Origin: Ciona intestinalis
Lineage: Eukaryota; Chordata; Ascidiacea; Phlebobranchia; Cionidae
Length of the DNA: 64,000 nt
Assembly: GCF_000224145.3 (NCBI RefSeq)
Contig: NC_020176.2
Location: 2,298,740-2,362,739, forward strand
Direction of reading: 5' to 3'
Shown: piece by piece, positions 26,401 through 35,556 of the stretch
Layout of the letters: each line of letters begins with the position of its first letter
Position numbering within the stretch: the first letter of the stretch is position 1
Notes under the pieces: generated by a model
Seen by the model: the letters and a program-made list of their open reading frames with translations, nothing else
Databases searched by the model: none
What the model was told of the DNA's origin: nothing
Program-made: the position numbers and the translations under genes

Positions 26401-29400
26401 ATCCCGATCGTGTTTAAACAATTACCAACGGTCTATGGAATTCGTAAGGATATAGTTTTATAATTCTTCGAAAGTTCTTTGTTTACTACTAAATGAGACG
26501 ATAAAATAGAGTTAAAAGATGTCCCATCTTCCCCCACCTTACTGTATTCAACAATAAAATGGTATCACTAAATCCGTTAAAAATACACACAAGAGAAAAA
26601 AACACGCCAAAAATCCGGGCAAATTATATAAACAAAATCGTTTTAAACACTTATTTTTGAAAAGATTTTTTTTGTTTCAGTTCAAATATTGTTTCGACTT
26701 ACCGATTACACGCAAGGGAAAACCCTGTCCTTTTGGTGTGCATCTTTTTCCTTGTGGATGTGACAGAGCACAACAAGTATATAGGCCGTCGTTGGCTCTT
26801 AGAACTGCTGACGTAATGATGAGTCGACGGTTTCTTATTTCCACACCGGTTAATTTGTTACCGAGCACGGTCCCGTTCACCGACCATGTGTAGTTGGCAG
26901 GCCTAGAAACGAACCGAAGTGAGAATTAGAGTTAGTAATTAAATGGCTACTTTAAGATCATGAAAATGACAGAAGATCTCTTTTAAAACAATTTTACACA
27001 GTTTTTAGGCAGTTTTAGGCAGTTTAGACAGTTTTTGGACAAGTTAACAAATTTCACGACCGTTTTCGTTTAATATATAGACGTTTAACTTTGAAATCAA
27101 ACTAGTAATCTATTCGTATGAGTGGGGTCCTACACGACAGGCGCGCAGGGAACATGGGATTTAGTTATTTCCTGATCGTGTTAACAACGCTATTTTTGAG
27201 TCGTGTGGATACAGTTATATAATTCTTGAAATAATCCTTGTCCTTTACCAGTTTGAACGAGAAAACAGATTAAAACGTGTCCCATTTTACCCCAACCCAC
27301 TGTATCAGCAGCATTATATGAACTAAAATAAATGGCAATTAAAAATGCAACTGCACAAACTATAGCCCTATCTAACTGTCCCGCGGAGATAGTCCATTTC
27401 AAAGAAGCAATTGTCCTTAAATTCTAAAAGCTATCGCAGTGCTCAGAAACGTCAATCAAAATGCGGTCTCCGGCCCAGGGACCATCGTATCCTGAGCGCC
27501 AACGTACTTTGCTTTATCTCTCGCATTGCAAAGTCAAACAGACGTAATCAGCTCAGAGAATACCGAGCCGCGTTCGGTGTCAGTTTTCATGCCTTGGCCA
27601 AATAACAGCTAAGCTGTTAGCTCGTATTAAGCTGCATTTTATTGAACCGCCGGCGTTGGAAAACAGTCACGTTAACGGTTTATTCTTGCTGAAGATATGG
27701 ACATTTATCGCGTTGTTTGGTATTGGTCGAAAACAACATTCGACGTTTAGAACGCATTTATAGTTTTGTACTTATAAGGCAAAATGAGGGTTTTACATAT
27801 GATTTGTAACGCTTTATCCATTGGTTTGTACTTCTGTTTGGGTAATCTTTTCTTCCCGTTTTTTTTACGATGTTGTGGAGTTTTAGACTATATACTACTC
27901 CGACTCGTGTAACAGCGTGAAAAAACAAAAAATAAAGTTATTTTGTACATATATATGTCGAGTAATATAGGGAGACATTTTTTCTTTTTTTCTTGTCCGA
28001 TTTGGTAGTAAACCAAGATTAATAACAGAATTATATAACCATAGCGACGCGGCTCTATAAGAGCGTGGTTAATTGTTCAAAACACATTGCAATCATAAAA
28101 TATAGGGAGAAATATTATATAAATATATTTATAAAATATTTTAAATTTTTACTTTGGGTTGCCGTCAATATTGCATTTTAGCATAACTTTCGTGTTGTTT
28201 AGGATTTCGGTTTTCAGTTGTGGCACACGCAGTTCTACAGAGCCGGCCTCGATCCCTGAAAAAAAAGGCAAATTTAGCGAAATCTTGAAGTGTTTGTGGT
28301 AACAACACAGCTGTCTTGAAAACTTCATTCACGGTCGACAAGCTACGATTGAAGCGCGGTTAATTAGCTAGGTGCGAATTTTTAAAGCTGCGCCAAAGTA
28401 GCTTTGAATTTTCGACCCGCGCGAATCAAATCCAAATACGGCTGGGAAATAGCGCAGAATTACTAAGAAATTTCCTATAAGTGATCTATGACGGATTTTC
28501 ACTATACGGGTGGTATAATTGGAAGTTAAAGATTGAGTTTTAGATAAAATTCCGTTTATAATAAAAGCGATGTTTTCGTAATTACCGATTCAAAGATAAA
28601 ATCAATTTTAGAAGGTCAAGTATGCAAAAATTCTTTAAGTTTTACTAATTTACAATAACATATAAACGATTTTTGTACCAATTTCTGCATAATTAAAAAA
28701 AAACGTTTATTTTCCAGAAACAGATCCAAATAGTTTAAAGTGTTCTGTTACCAAAAAAAAACGAAAATTAGTAAACAAATACAAATAGTATTAACAAAAA
28801 ATATATAACCGTATCCTCACTACTCTAAAAGGGCTTTGTTAGCTGTTAAAAACACGATAATAAAACATGGGATATTATGTCCATACGGTATCCATCTTAC
28901 ACCACAGTACTATATAGACTATACAGTAACAACGTTAAATTGAAAAAAAACAATTAGGACACACGATTAAGTAGAGTGATCGAGCATCGAGATGACTTCG
29001 TAATTCCTGCGACTGCCGCCCCATTGACTTATTTTGGAAGCAAAGGGGATATGGATAATTTAAGATAACTAGGGTTGGGGTGTGGGTTCGTGGTTGTTTG
29101 GGGTAAATATAGTTGGCAGGGTGAACGATTACTGTGGGTAGCTGGTGAAAAACAAAGTATAAGGCGCAGGTATGAAGCTCGGTTAGTTTCTGCTCTCAGG
29201 GGTACTGGGAATAGTATCAAACACACGTGACTGCGGGGATAGGTATACCGCCAGTTTATAAGAACCTAATTGCATAAAACGACCACGACGCGACGTGCTT
29301 ATATATAGGACATGGTACAGAATCATGCAGCCCACTTTAAAGCAAAGGCTCATAGGTCTCGGCGTCGGGATTTAGATTTAATTCACGGTCGTCTGTTTTT

Positions 29401-32400
29401 GGCACTGAAGCTGTCGTTGTACCAACATCAAAGCCACGCTTGGTCCTTTAGATAATCGCATCAACGCAATGCGAGTGTATGTGCATTCTGATAGACAGCT
29501 AGCAAACGCATCAACGTAAAACTTAACACCGGTAGCTTTGACCACGAACTGTCGATCTATTGCGAAAACGGGAGGGAAAAAACATTTTGGTTAGGGAAAA
29601 ACGCAAATATTTGTGTAACCATTTTAGGGTGTGTAAACAGTAACGTAAATGACGTGTATTTAGAAGGGTTGTTGCTTTTTTATAAACAGCTTTCATTTGC
29701 TGGGAATAAATATTTCTCTGACGTGAAACGAACTATTTTAAAACCTTACATAAAGCATCTCAATTTTATAGTTGAATGCGTAAGATTAGGGCAAGTTAGA
29801 TTTACTAAAATTAGGACTTTCATATACCCCGCTTTGCCAACTTTTCTCAGAGAGATTTTAGAATGCTTGTTTACCGTAAAATACCTGTATTCTAGTAAAT
29901 TTGCTGTAGAGACTGTTGTTATATATTCTGTTACTGTGCACGTAACAGCAGGACCGCAGCAAAAATGTAATGTTTGACAGTACACACTAGCTATTTATGT
30001 CAAACTGAACTTTGTAGTTGTGCATACAACAACAAGTCTGTAATCACGTTTTCCAGATTGCATTAATTAGCACGTCTGACGAGCTATTTAAATGTAAAGG
30101 CACGGAAAATGATAATCAATTTTCACACCTGGCTATTTATTACAGTACAGTCAAGTGTTTGAAAGCTTTTCAAGTGCGAAAGGTGCTTGAGTACACATGC
30201 GACTTTGGGGCATGGGCTTCATGGGCATGGGCTTCAACACTGCTATCTCAGATGTTGTTTACCGCTTTAGTTTCCACACCGTAATCCTGTGCACTGATCG
30301 TAATCAAACACCCAGCAGCATACAGCGAATGCTTTTTCGTTGTAAGTCGATTAAGCTATCACGATAACCTCAACTTGACATTGCACGAGAGGCAGAAAAG
30401 TACGGTCCTAAATTTTGCAAGGCGGGTTCTATTTTCCCAATAACCAATTACTTGTCGCTGAAAATGCCAAACAGTTTTAGCTCATAGACCTTATCTGTCT
30501 AAGCGGGCGTGCGGGTTTGGAAAATACACAAACCGGTTACTTCGTCGACAGGATGTATTTTCGGCTTTTCGTATTTTCGCAATCTAGGCAATTTCGTTGT
30601 CAATTTGTGTTCTAGAACTTAAACTTCACGAAGCAGTTGTGGTGAAACCACTTCATTTAAAATTTAGAAGCGTTATTCATGTGTAAACTTTAAATAAATA
30701 ACTGAAACTAGATACCAGTATGGCCGACCGCGTTTTCATAAACCACATTAGAGGAAACCTATCCATAAATTAGACTGTCTAATCTGTAATGTTTGCTCTT
30801 TTGACTTGAGCGTAGTCATCTATTTTACACTCTACACAAACTTAAAATTAGATATAGTAGGGTGGGAGAAGACGGGACACATTTAGCAAATAATCTCCAA
30901 ACATTCTTGTTCCGTTTTAAACAATTAACAACTGTCTATAGAAGTTGTGAGGATACAGTTTTATATTTCCTTGAACGTTCTTTGTTTACTACCAAACTGG
31001 AAGAGAAAACAGAATGAAAAGGCCTTCCATCTTCCCCCACCCTACTATACATTCTCTTTAGGAATACAAAACAATAACTTACCGTCGCGGTAAAATACGA
31101 CCTTGTATATTTAGAAACGAATGTATGACCTTGCTGCTGCGTATAATGTATCCTTACTGGCGTGTGTAAAATATTACTCGAGCTATTCGTTTGTACAGTA
31201 CGAAGTACAAGCTTTGCGAGTACAATAAGCTAACGAACACAGTATTGCTTGACGACTGTACACACGACGACCGTTTGTCTTCAACGAATTTACCGCAAAC
31301 TATTGGATCGGATACGAGTTTTAACGCAGAGTTAAATCAATGTTAAAAAACCTCTGCCAACACGAAAATATGGCTTTAAAAACGGGTTATAGGTATAGGT
31401 CAGTCTGCGTCGCAGAGACAGTATACATTTTTACAAATATTCTAAATTTCAACAATAATTTTTTCTACAAAAACGCTAAATCTTTTAGCGCTGAGGAAAT
31501 AAACTAAATCTGATTTATTTCTGAGGACCTCTTGTCTATGGCGCCAGCGCTTTGGGCCATACTTGTGAGGGCACTGACTCAAAAGATAAGAGGGGTGGAA
31601 CAGATTTAGCTGTCTTAGTTTGGTCTCCTGGTCTTGCTGATTGCTTTGTGCTTACCTAAGTTGCATAACTAACTAACGAATGTAAAGTCTGAAAAGCAAA
31701 ATGACAATTTAAAAATTCATTATCAAAAACTAGCTTTACAATTACTTCAAATTCCAGTTATACAATTTCTAAAACTCTTTTTCTTTTTGTAATCTATTCA
31801 AAAACTGTAAATACTAAATACCTTCAACTTTGTACAAATTTTGCTGCTGATTAAGCTGTTATTTGATAAATACTTGAGCAGTGATACCAATATTTAATTG
31901 CTTCCCCAAACAGCTTAAGTACTTCCCGTTATTTCAAAGAAGATACAATCAAGTGTCACAGGAAAACTTAAACTGTTTATGAATACCTTAACCTTACACA
32001 ACTGATCAAAAACTGTAAAAGTTGACTTATTTGTTGTGCCTATCACCACTTTTTATCCTTGATAAGGTTAAGGTCTTCGTTTTTACCTTACGCTCTTTGT
32101 CAACCTTGCAAACTAATTTCATAGCAACTTGAGTGTAAAATAACTCACTAAATTAGTGAATGCTTTGTCTGTGGCACAAAAAAAACTGAAAAATTTACAT
32201 TAAATAGTACTGTATGTACACTGAACCCAGAATGCATTTATATATTATATATTTATATTGGTTCATATCAAATCAACAAAATTGAAACACGTTTTGCAGA
32301 ACACAACACATACCAGCAATTAAATGTTTAAGCATTTTTCAAACAAAAACTAAAAAAAACACAAAATTTTCAAATATATATATATATATACATATATTAT

Positions 32401-33211
32401 AACCTCTAATTTTCAAAAAGGATCAGTCTACTTACATTTTATGTTAAACTGAGCAGGATCTGATATTTCCTCATGAAGTGAGTTATTCTTATTTGTTGCA
32501 ACACACTGAAACTTTCCACTGTCCTCCTCTTTATTTATTGGACGGAAATATAAGTTGTTACCATTTTGGTATCTGCGTAATATAATGAATGAAAAAACGA
32601 CAGTCGTTATAACACAGGTGTATGAGGTGTTCATACACTCGTGCCAGCTTACGAGTTACCATGTATGTTACTTATGAGTGATTATTTTTTAAGGGTGATG
32701 GGTGAAAAGAAAAATAAATAAATTTTATAATCTAAGCTACTTAATAAAGAATAAAATTTTAGTCTAAGTTGTTAAAAATAATTAATTGGTTAACATACAG
32801 GTCCCATAGCACACAGGTCCCATAGCATGTAACGGCCGCAGACCGTGCAGTCATAGAATAGAAATATAGTTAAAAGAAATTAAGCATAAGAGGCTATATT
32901 AGAAATGTAGCAGTTTATGGTTAAAATCTGTTTTAGTTTAATATTGAATTTAAAAAAAAATAGCATATTAATTGACAATTTGATTGACCCAGAAAAAATA
33001 GCCCAAATCAAAGATTAGAAGCAAATTTATATTGGTAACCTTCTTTCATTGTTGATAATAGCAGCTGCATTCATTATCCATGATATTCTGTAATTGCTAG
33101 CTTCAGGACCCAGTATTCCACACCTTAGGACTGCATTTCTATCATTAGTTGCATCCTGTGACCGCGGACGAGGCTTGAATTGGAAAGTGTTGCACCCAGA
33201 AAGTATAAAAA
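5702..33211 (-). CDS. PTK7: Protein tyrosine kinase 7 (PTK7/CCK4/off-track), 22 exons, start exon not found
   Basis: PTK7 is a catalytically dead receptor kinase acting at the plasma membrane in Wnt/planar-cell-polarity signalling. Exons in order: 33040-33211, 32436-32572, 28153-28255, 26703-26902, 19100-19259, 15742-15890, 14419-14550, 13818-13958, 12423-12568, 12024-12156, 11412-11540, 10908-11161, 10340-10541, 9672-9807, 9193-9257, 8746-8898, 8358-8469, 7778-7925, 7262-7330, 6829-6980, 6240-6430, 5702-5958. Every junction has GT/AG and matching phase, and the sum is 1,112 residues plus the missing start (human PTK7 is about 1,070). Seven Ig domains, one membrane span and a pseudokinase are exactly the PTK7 layout. 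Introns entering Ig2-Ig6 are all phase 1. The first traced exon begins within a likely signal peptide (FILSGC). Assignment rests on architecture and on kinase motifs such as VPLRW and FGVTCWEIFTLGEFPH. Confidence 0.9.
6031..6215 (-). mobile_element. MITE family A copy, reverse, in a PTK7 intron
   Basis: Nearly complete. Its right end lies ~24 bp from the donor of exon 6240-6430, so it occupies most of that 281-bp intron. Confidence 0.85.
6447..6811. repeat. 20-bp minisatellite of TGACGTCA (CRE/ATF-type) sites in a PTK7 intron
   Basis: About 18 units of ~20 bp (type TGACGTCATTCATTACTTTC) fill nearly the whole intron between exons 6240-6430 and 6829-6980. Eight units keep the perfect palindrome TGACGTCA, and others differ by one base (TGACGTTA, TAACGTCA). 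The spacing is close to two helical turns. The array reaches the splice acceptor at 6431. Confidence 0.9.
7036..7186 (+). mobile_element. MITE family B copy, 5'-truncated
   Basis: GTGAAATGGATACCGCTAGC to ACCGCAATCTACTATATA, shortened interior; in a PTK7 intron. Confidence 0.65.
8501..8686 (+). mobile_element. MITE family A copy in a PTK7 intron
   Basis: Left end partly lost (GTATAGGATGGGACAC), right end intact. Confidence 0.85.
8746..8898 (-). CDS. PTK7: PTK7 juxtamembrane exon
   Basis: This exon gives a polar, acidic linker (RSNHDDELVANGVSMNELSR) ending in VYLQYPAENVEPLTVIG, which runs into the glycine loop of the next exon. It starts with two bases of a split codon and ends in phase 1. 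Confidence 0.87.
8914..8996 (-). mobile_element. Composite SINE 3' end fragment, reverse
   Basis: GAACGTAACTTTCTTTATCC, CGGGAAACGACAGTCGTAAA. Starts 16 bp from the acceptor of PTK7 exon 8746-8898. Confidence 0.7.
9193..9807 (-). CDS. PTK7: PTK7 transmembrane segment and start of the cytoplasmic tail (two exons)
   Basis: Exon 9672-9807 encodes an acidic stalk (GTIEDPTVPEDK) and a membrane span centred on SGGVAYILVTVALIIYC, followed by a basic stop-transfer sequence (RGRHKSSGK) spread over the junction with exon 9193-9257. This orients the Ig domains outside and the kinase-like domain inside. Confidence 0.92.
9279..9477 (-). mobile_element. MITE family A copy, reverse, PTK7 intron
   Basis: Starts 21 bp from the acceptor of exon 9193-9257. 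A short family B-like piece (GGGGTAAGATGGTATA) follows at 9488-9505. Confidence 0.85.
9921..10045 (-). mobile_element. MITE family B fragment
   Basis: GTAGTAGGTTAGGCTAAGAA and TTGGTAGTAAATAAAG are recognisable; the rest is decayed. Confidence 0.55.
10040..10290. repeat. Degenerate ~48-bp tandem repeat, AT-rich
   Basis: Repeating blocks of the type TTTATTTGAATTAACCAATT occur about five times before the donor of PTK7 exon 10340-10541. Confidence 0.6.
10340..10541 (-). CDS. PTK7: PTK7 second half of Ig domain 7
   Basis: The exon opens with FDMEWRFHHLT, supplying the core tryptophan, and has MDDSGLYTCEYRICDFWVRR with the closing cysteine. It begins in phase 0 after 10908 and ends in phase 1 into the membrane-span exon. 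Confidence 0.9.
10908..11540 (-). CDS. PTK7: PTK7 Ig domain 6 and first half of Ig 7 (two exons)
   Basis: Exon 11412-11540 has VKQQFKCGVTGSVATRIQW. Exon 10908-11161 has EADTGTYVCTASDTSS and continues without an intron into the opening half of Ig 7 (EGEKAVFDCGVGPG). The acceptor at 11162 (CAAG) was chosen over another AG a few bases upstream because only it gives the right phase and frame. Confidence 0.87.
11696..11930 (-). mobile_element. Composite SINE, reverse, nearly full length
   Basis: ACACAGGTGTTTTGTTTTAT, AACTTTGTGGGTGATT, CACTGGGTTGGAGTAATTGT, AATGGTAGCAACATACAGCC. Confidence 0.8.
12024..12568 (-). CDS. PTK7: PTK7 Ig domain 5 (two exons)
   Basis: Exon 12423-12568 has YNLSWNCPAHGVPDLNIAWY and exon 12024-12156 has LSDHGRYSCSASNTVGSSQ. 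The junction is phase 0. The MITE fragment at 12365-12410 lies in the intron 13 bp from the donor of the first exon. Confidence 0.9.
12365..12410 (+). mobile_element. MITE family B 3' end fragment
   Basis: AATAGAATGAAAATTGGACC followed by CTTACCAAAACCTATTATAT, next to the donor of PTK7 exon 12423-12568. Confidence 0.55.
12636..12715 (-). mobile_element. Composite SINE fragment, reverse
   Basis: TTTACTGGGTTGGAGCAATT and AAGGGCACGTGTTCACACAA. Confidence 0.55.
13818..14550 (-). CDS. PTK7: PTK7 Ig domain 4 (two exons)
   Basis: Exon 14419-14550 carries FEFTCQPPEASPTAELEWYH and exon 13818-13958 carries ASDEGTYTCMASNMAGS. The junction is phase 1. This is a standard I-set Ig pattern of cysteine, tryptophan, then DxGxYxC. 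Confidence 0.9.
14659..14804 (-). mobile_element. MITE family B copy, reverse
   Basis: TATAGCAGGTTGGGGTAAAA to GGTATCCATCTCACCC; internally deleted. Confidence 0.7.
15287..15680 (-). mobile_element. MITE family B copy interrupted by a nested family A copy
   Basis: Left part 15287-15376 (GGGGTAAGATGGTTTATATT) and right part 15574-15680 (ATAGTGTTGTTAATCGGTAA, ACGGCATGCATC) form one reverse family B copy split by the insertion at 15377-15573. Confidence 0.7.
15377..15573 (+). mobile_element. MITE family A copy nested in family B
   Basis: Complete copy with both ends, inserted at TATATA inside the older family B element. Confidence 0.85.
15742..19259 (-). CDS. PTK7: PTK7 Ig domain 3 (two exons split by a 3.2-kb intron)
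   Basis: Exon 19100-19259 has VTFSCNWEADPSPVITWYYD. Exon 15742-15890 has the closing half NGTMLLRNVREKQVGTYYCK. The phase-2 junction restores an arginine codon. The intron between them (15891-19099) holds MITE copies and an Ig-like open stretch near 18.6 kb that is not needed for the domain. Confidence 0.88.
17875..17945 (+). mobile_element. Fragment of a GGGTGAGGTCCTACG-type repeat
   Basis: TTCTATGTGGGCGAGGTCATA and GAGATTTAGGCCGGAGTTTG. Confidence 0.5.
18355..18545 (-). mobile_element. MITE family A copy, reverse
   Basis: Left end eroded (ATAGATGAAGATGGAACG), right end TCTTCCCCAACCCTACTGTA. Confidence 0.8.
18830..18972 (-). mobile_element. MITE family B fragment, reverse
   Basis: GCCGTATCCTCACGACTATA to CATCTTACCCCACCCACAGT. 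Confidence 0.65.
19302..19555 (-). mobile_element. Hybrid MITE: family B piece joined to a reverse family A copy
   Basis: Begins TATAGTTATGTGGGTTAAGA, then from ~19400 TCCGTCCCATTTGACAGTAA to CCCGTCTTCCCCCAC. Starts 42 bp from a PTK7 exon acceptor. Confidence 0.7.
19578..19775 (-). mobile_element. MITE family A copy, reverse
   Basis: Complete; 22 bp to the right of the previous copy. Confidence 0.88.
22671..23044 (+). mobile_element. MITE family B copy interrupted by a nested family A copy
   Basis: Left part 22671-22758 (GTTGGGGTAAGATGGATACC) and right part 22958-23044 (GAATGAAAAAACATGAACTA, ACCCAATCCACTATATA) rejoin into one family B copy. Confidence 0.75.
22759..22957 (+). mobile_element. 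MITE family A copy nested in family B
   Basis: Complete copy with near-consensus ends, inserted at a TATA in the older element. Confidence 0.88.
23041..23236 (+). mobile_element. MITE family A copy
   Basis: Complete; begins at the TATA closing the family B copy. Confidence 0.88.
23944..24137 (-). mobile_element. MITE family A copy, reverse
   Basis: Diverged, both ends recognisable; right end partly deleted (GGTCTTCCGTCCTACTATAG). Confidence 0.75.
24641..24769 (+). mobile_element. MITE family A copy with internal deletion
   Basis: Both ends present, about 70 bp of the right interior missing. Confidence 0.8.
24986..25784. mobile_element. Non-autonomous hAT-type element
   Basis: Ends read inward CATAGGCGTAAAGTTTTAC on the left and CACTGGCGTAAAGTTACGGG on the right, each followed by GGGTTGCA-type subterminal repeats. 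An exact 8-bp duplication CTCAGGTC flanks it (24978-24985 and 25785-25792). The 799-bp body has no transposase. It lies in the large PTK7 intron. Confidence 0.85.
26262..26335 (+). mobile_element. Fragment of a GGGTGAGGTCCTACG-type repeat
   Basis: TCTGTATGGGTGAGGTTCCA and CATGGGATTTAGGCAGAGTT. Confidence 0.5.
26347..26547 (+). mobile_element. MITE family A copy
   Basis: Complete, near consensus. Confidence 0.88.
26703..28255 (-). CDS. PTK7: PTK7 Ig domain 2 (two exons)
   Basis: Exon 28153-28255 carries the B-strand cysteine (VMLKCNIDGNP). It joins in phase 2 to exon 26703-26902, with the tryptophan (YTWSVNGT) and the second cysteine in NDGLYTCCALSHPQGKRC. Two extra cysteines sit after the F strand, which is unusual for this domain and may form an added disulphide. 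Confidence 0.88.
27163..27305 (+). mobile_element. MITE family B copy, 5'-truncated
   Basis: Follows a GAGTGGGGTCCTACACGACA repeat fragment (27110-27160). Ends ATTTTACCCCAACCCACTGT. Confidence 0.65.
27965..28100 (-). mobile_element. MITE family B fragment, reverse
   Basis: TGTCCGATTTGGTAGTAAAC and GAGCGTGGTTAATTGTTCAA; ends lost. Lies ~50 bp from the donor of PTK7 exon 28153-28255. Confidence 0.55.
28795..28916 (-). mobile_element. MITE family B right half, reverse
   Basis: CCGTATCCTCACTACTCTAA to CATCTTACACCACAGTACTA. Confidence 0.65.
30853..31049 (+). mobile_element. MITE family A copy
   Basis: Complete. Confidence 0.88.
32436..33211 (-). CDS. PTK7: PTK7 exons 1-2 traced: end of signal peptide and Ig domain 1
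   Basis: Exon 33040-33211 gives FILSGCNTFQFKPRPRS and then the first Ig half with cysteine (VLRCGI) and tryptophan (RISWIM). It joins in phase 2 to 32436-32572, which has the closing half EEDSGKFQCVATNKN. The first codons look like the t-end of a signal peptide. The acceptor at 33212 is preceded by a pyrimidine-rich tract. A reverse SINE starts about 15 bp upstream of the second exon. Confidence 0.85.
32588..32690 (-). mobile_element. Composite SINE 3' part, reverse, PTK7 intron
   Basis: AACGACAGTCGTTATAACAC, CGTGCCAGCTTACGAGTTAC. Starts ~15 bp from the acceptor of exon 32436-32572. Confidence 0.75.
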
Positions 33212-33500
33212 CTGCACGAAATAAAAAGATGCTGTATTTTTCAAAGAATGAGTAGTGTAATGTAATAAAGAATGGCTATCAATGAAAAAGTGGTGTCCCC
33301 AATGGTATAAAAAACTGCATGTAATAAAAAGAATAAAATATGTTAAAAATTTTTCGAGAATAACTAGTGTAATGTATTAAAGAATGGTTATTAATGAAAC
33401 AGTGTGGCACCCAGAAAGAATGAAAACTAAAAATAATAAAAAAATGCTTTAATTTTTAGTATTGTACTTTGTTAAAGAATGAATGGTTCTAAATAAAAGA
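33184..33500. repeat. Three-unit ~105-bp tandem duplication of the first traced PTK7 exon edge
   Basis: Units at about 33184-33287, 33288-33399 and 33400-33500 share GTGTTGCACCCAGAAAG, the ATAAAAACTGCA acceptor core, and AAAGAATGGNTATNAATGAAA. The first unit includes 28 bp of the real exon and its splice acceptor; the others are decayed copies in the intron. Confidence 0.75.
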
Positions 33501-34498
33501 AAAATGAAGACTTTTCATTTTTTACAGCTTTGCAAAATTACAGCAGTGTAAACATTTAGAAAAGAGTAGGTTAACTCAATGTTTTTGTACAGACAGAGTA
33601 AACTTAATGTCTACAAATTATTTGCATAGTAAAAATAGCAACAACGCATAAGTGCATGAAAACATATTGTGTTAAAAAATTATAAAAACAATTTGAATTA
33701 CCAAGTAGAAAACATAAAGCAGTGATTTCCTTTTTCCGCATTTTGGAAGTAAATATTAAATATCCATATACAAGTCAACTTTTTCTTTGCAAAAATAAAA
33801 TATCTTCTTGGTAGAATCAGAACACCAACTTGAAATAAATCGAGAAAAAACAATTTTAAATTATAAAACCTGTGACTTCATCTAAAAAAAGGTTTTTTCA
33901 GCTGCTGAAATTACTGAACGTAGTAGAATATACTACAAGAAACCAGTGTTATAATATCATTCACTTCGTAGAGTGTACAGATTAAAAAGTCTCTACGACT
34001 GTGTCTATACACACTGACTGTTCTATATTAGTTTATTGTCGCTCTAGTTTTATCCAAACAGACTTAAACCATTTTTAACCATTACCGTAGAAAAATAACA
34101 CTGATTCAAAATTAAAAACATAATCACAATAGCGCAAATATAACACAGAACTTGGCGCACATGTAGACGTATTTCGACCGTAATTTAATTTACATTGAGT
34201 ATAGAACGTACAAAACACACCAAATGACCACAGTACCATATTCTACCTCCTTGCTCGACGGAGGTTTCCGTCCGTTTGAGGCAATTCATCCAAAAACAAC
34301 AAACAAAATCGGACGGGAGAAAAAGGCATTTAGAAAAGATGAGGTCTCGTTTGTTGCGCATTTAGTTCAAAAAGTAAAACTTTATTTGGCTATAGCTATT
34401 CATTATGGCTGTGTTTGATTAAATATTATTGGTAAACATGTTACAGAATGAAACTTAATGGTTACGATGCGCAATTCGGTTTGGTTGTGTAACCATTT

Positions 34499-34689
34499 AT
34501 ATAGTAGGGTGGGGGAAATGGGACACAATGTCATTCAATTTTCTTATCCCATTTGGTGGCAAACAAAGAACATTTAAAGAATTATAAAAAAACGCATTCT
34601 TACGACTCCCACTGTTGGTAGTTTAAAATATGAACAGCATAATATGTGCAAAAGCCAAAGGTGTCCCGTCTGCCCCCACGCTACTATAT
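34499..34689 (-). mobile_element. MITE family A copy, reverse
   Basis: Complete with small deletions. Confidence 0.85.
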
Positions 34690-34756
34690 CGAATAACAGA
34701 ACTATATTAATATCAAAATTAATAATAAGCCAAACTACAGGTTTGATAATAAAACA

Positions 34757-34955
34757 TATAGTGGGGTGGGGGGAGATGGGACACCTTTAGCACATAATAT
34801 CTAAATATCCTGATCGTATTTTAAACAATTAACAATGGTCTATGAAAGTCGCGAAGACAAGGTTTTAAAATTCCTTGAATGTTTTTTTGTTTGCTACCAA
34901 AATGTACGAGAAAATAGAATGAAAAGGTGTCCCATCTTCCCCCATCATACTATAT
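34757..34955 (+). mobile_element. MITE family A copy
   Basis: Complete, 67 bp from a reverse copy; the two could pair as a long inverted repeat. Confidence 0.88.
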
Positions 34956-35363
34956 CATTATTTTCTTACAGCCTCCCACGGTTTTTAAAAGCTGTTAAAG
35001 GCCTATCCTTTTATAAGTGAATAGTTTCCCCCCAATTGCAGAGAAATTTCTGAAGGGTCGAAATCACATGTTTTTAATTTACGAAACTTGAAGACCAGAA
35101 AAAAAGCGACAACCGGACAGCAAACTTTGTATCATTGTATTATGCTATCTTGGGTATTGCACAATCAAAGGCGAATGTCATTAAAATCACCAAGGCAAGA
35201 CAATAACTGGGAAAGTAGTAACAAAATATGTGCAGAGAACTTTCTACAAAAAAGAAAAGCAAAAAATTACCGTTAAATGTTGAACCGTTATTGCAGTTAA
35301 TAATGAACGTTGTACTAATGTTTCGTCAGGTTTTTAGTGCCGTTTTAAAATGGCAACTATCAA

Positions 35364-35556
35364 TATAGTAGGGTTGGGGAAGATGGGATCTTTAGTTCAT
35401 AATATCCAAATATCCTGACCGTGTTTTAAACATCTAACAACGGTCTATGGAAGTCGTGAGGATATGGTTTTATAATTCTTTGAATGTCATTTGTTTACTA
35501 CCAAATAAGATAAGAAAATAGAACGAAAAGGTGTCCCATCTTCCCCACCTTAGTAC
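35364..35556 (+). mobile_element. MITE family A copy
   Basis: Complete; between the candidate PTK7 start and its first traced exon. Confidence 0.87.

Larger units (their letters stand above)
19260..26702. other. Large PTK7 intron (7.4 kb)
   Basis: Holds at least eight MITE copies, one hAT-type element (24986-25784) and a GC-rich unique island around 21.78-22.14 kb. Long stretches of non-repetitive sequence at 19.8-22.5 kb and 23.3-23.9 kb make it a likely home for regulatory elements. No coding exon was recognised. Confidence 0.6.
28256..32435. other. Large PTK7 intron between Ig 1 and Ig 2 (4.2 kb)
   Basis: Contains MITE pieces at 28795-28916 and 30853-31049. The rest, notably 29.0-30.8 and 31.1-32.3 kb, is unique. 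Several open frames are present, but none resembles a known protein. Confidence 0.6.

Noticed and set aside
27190..27402. Hydrophobic minus-strand stretch (AIVCAVAFLIAIYF) as a signal peptide exon
   Set aside because: It has no ATG in frame and lies between PTK7 exons that fit each other directly.
31070..31110. Strong GTAAGT donor on the minus strand between Ig 1 and Ig 2
   Set aside because: No matching open exon upstream of it, and the flanking exons already join in frame; probably chance.
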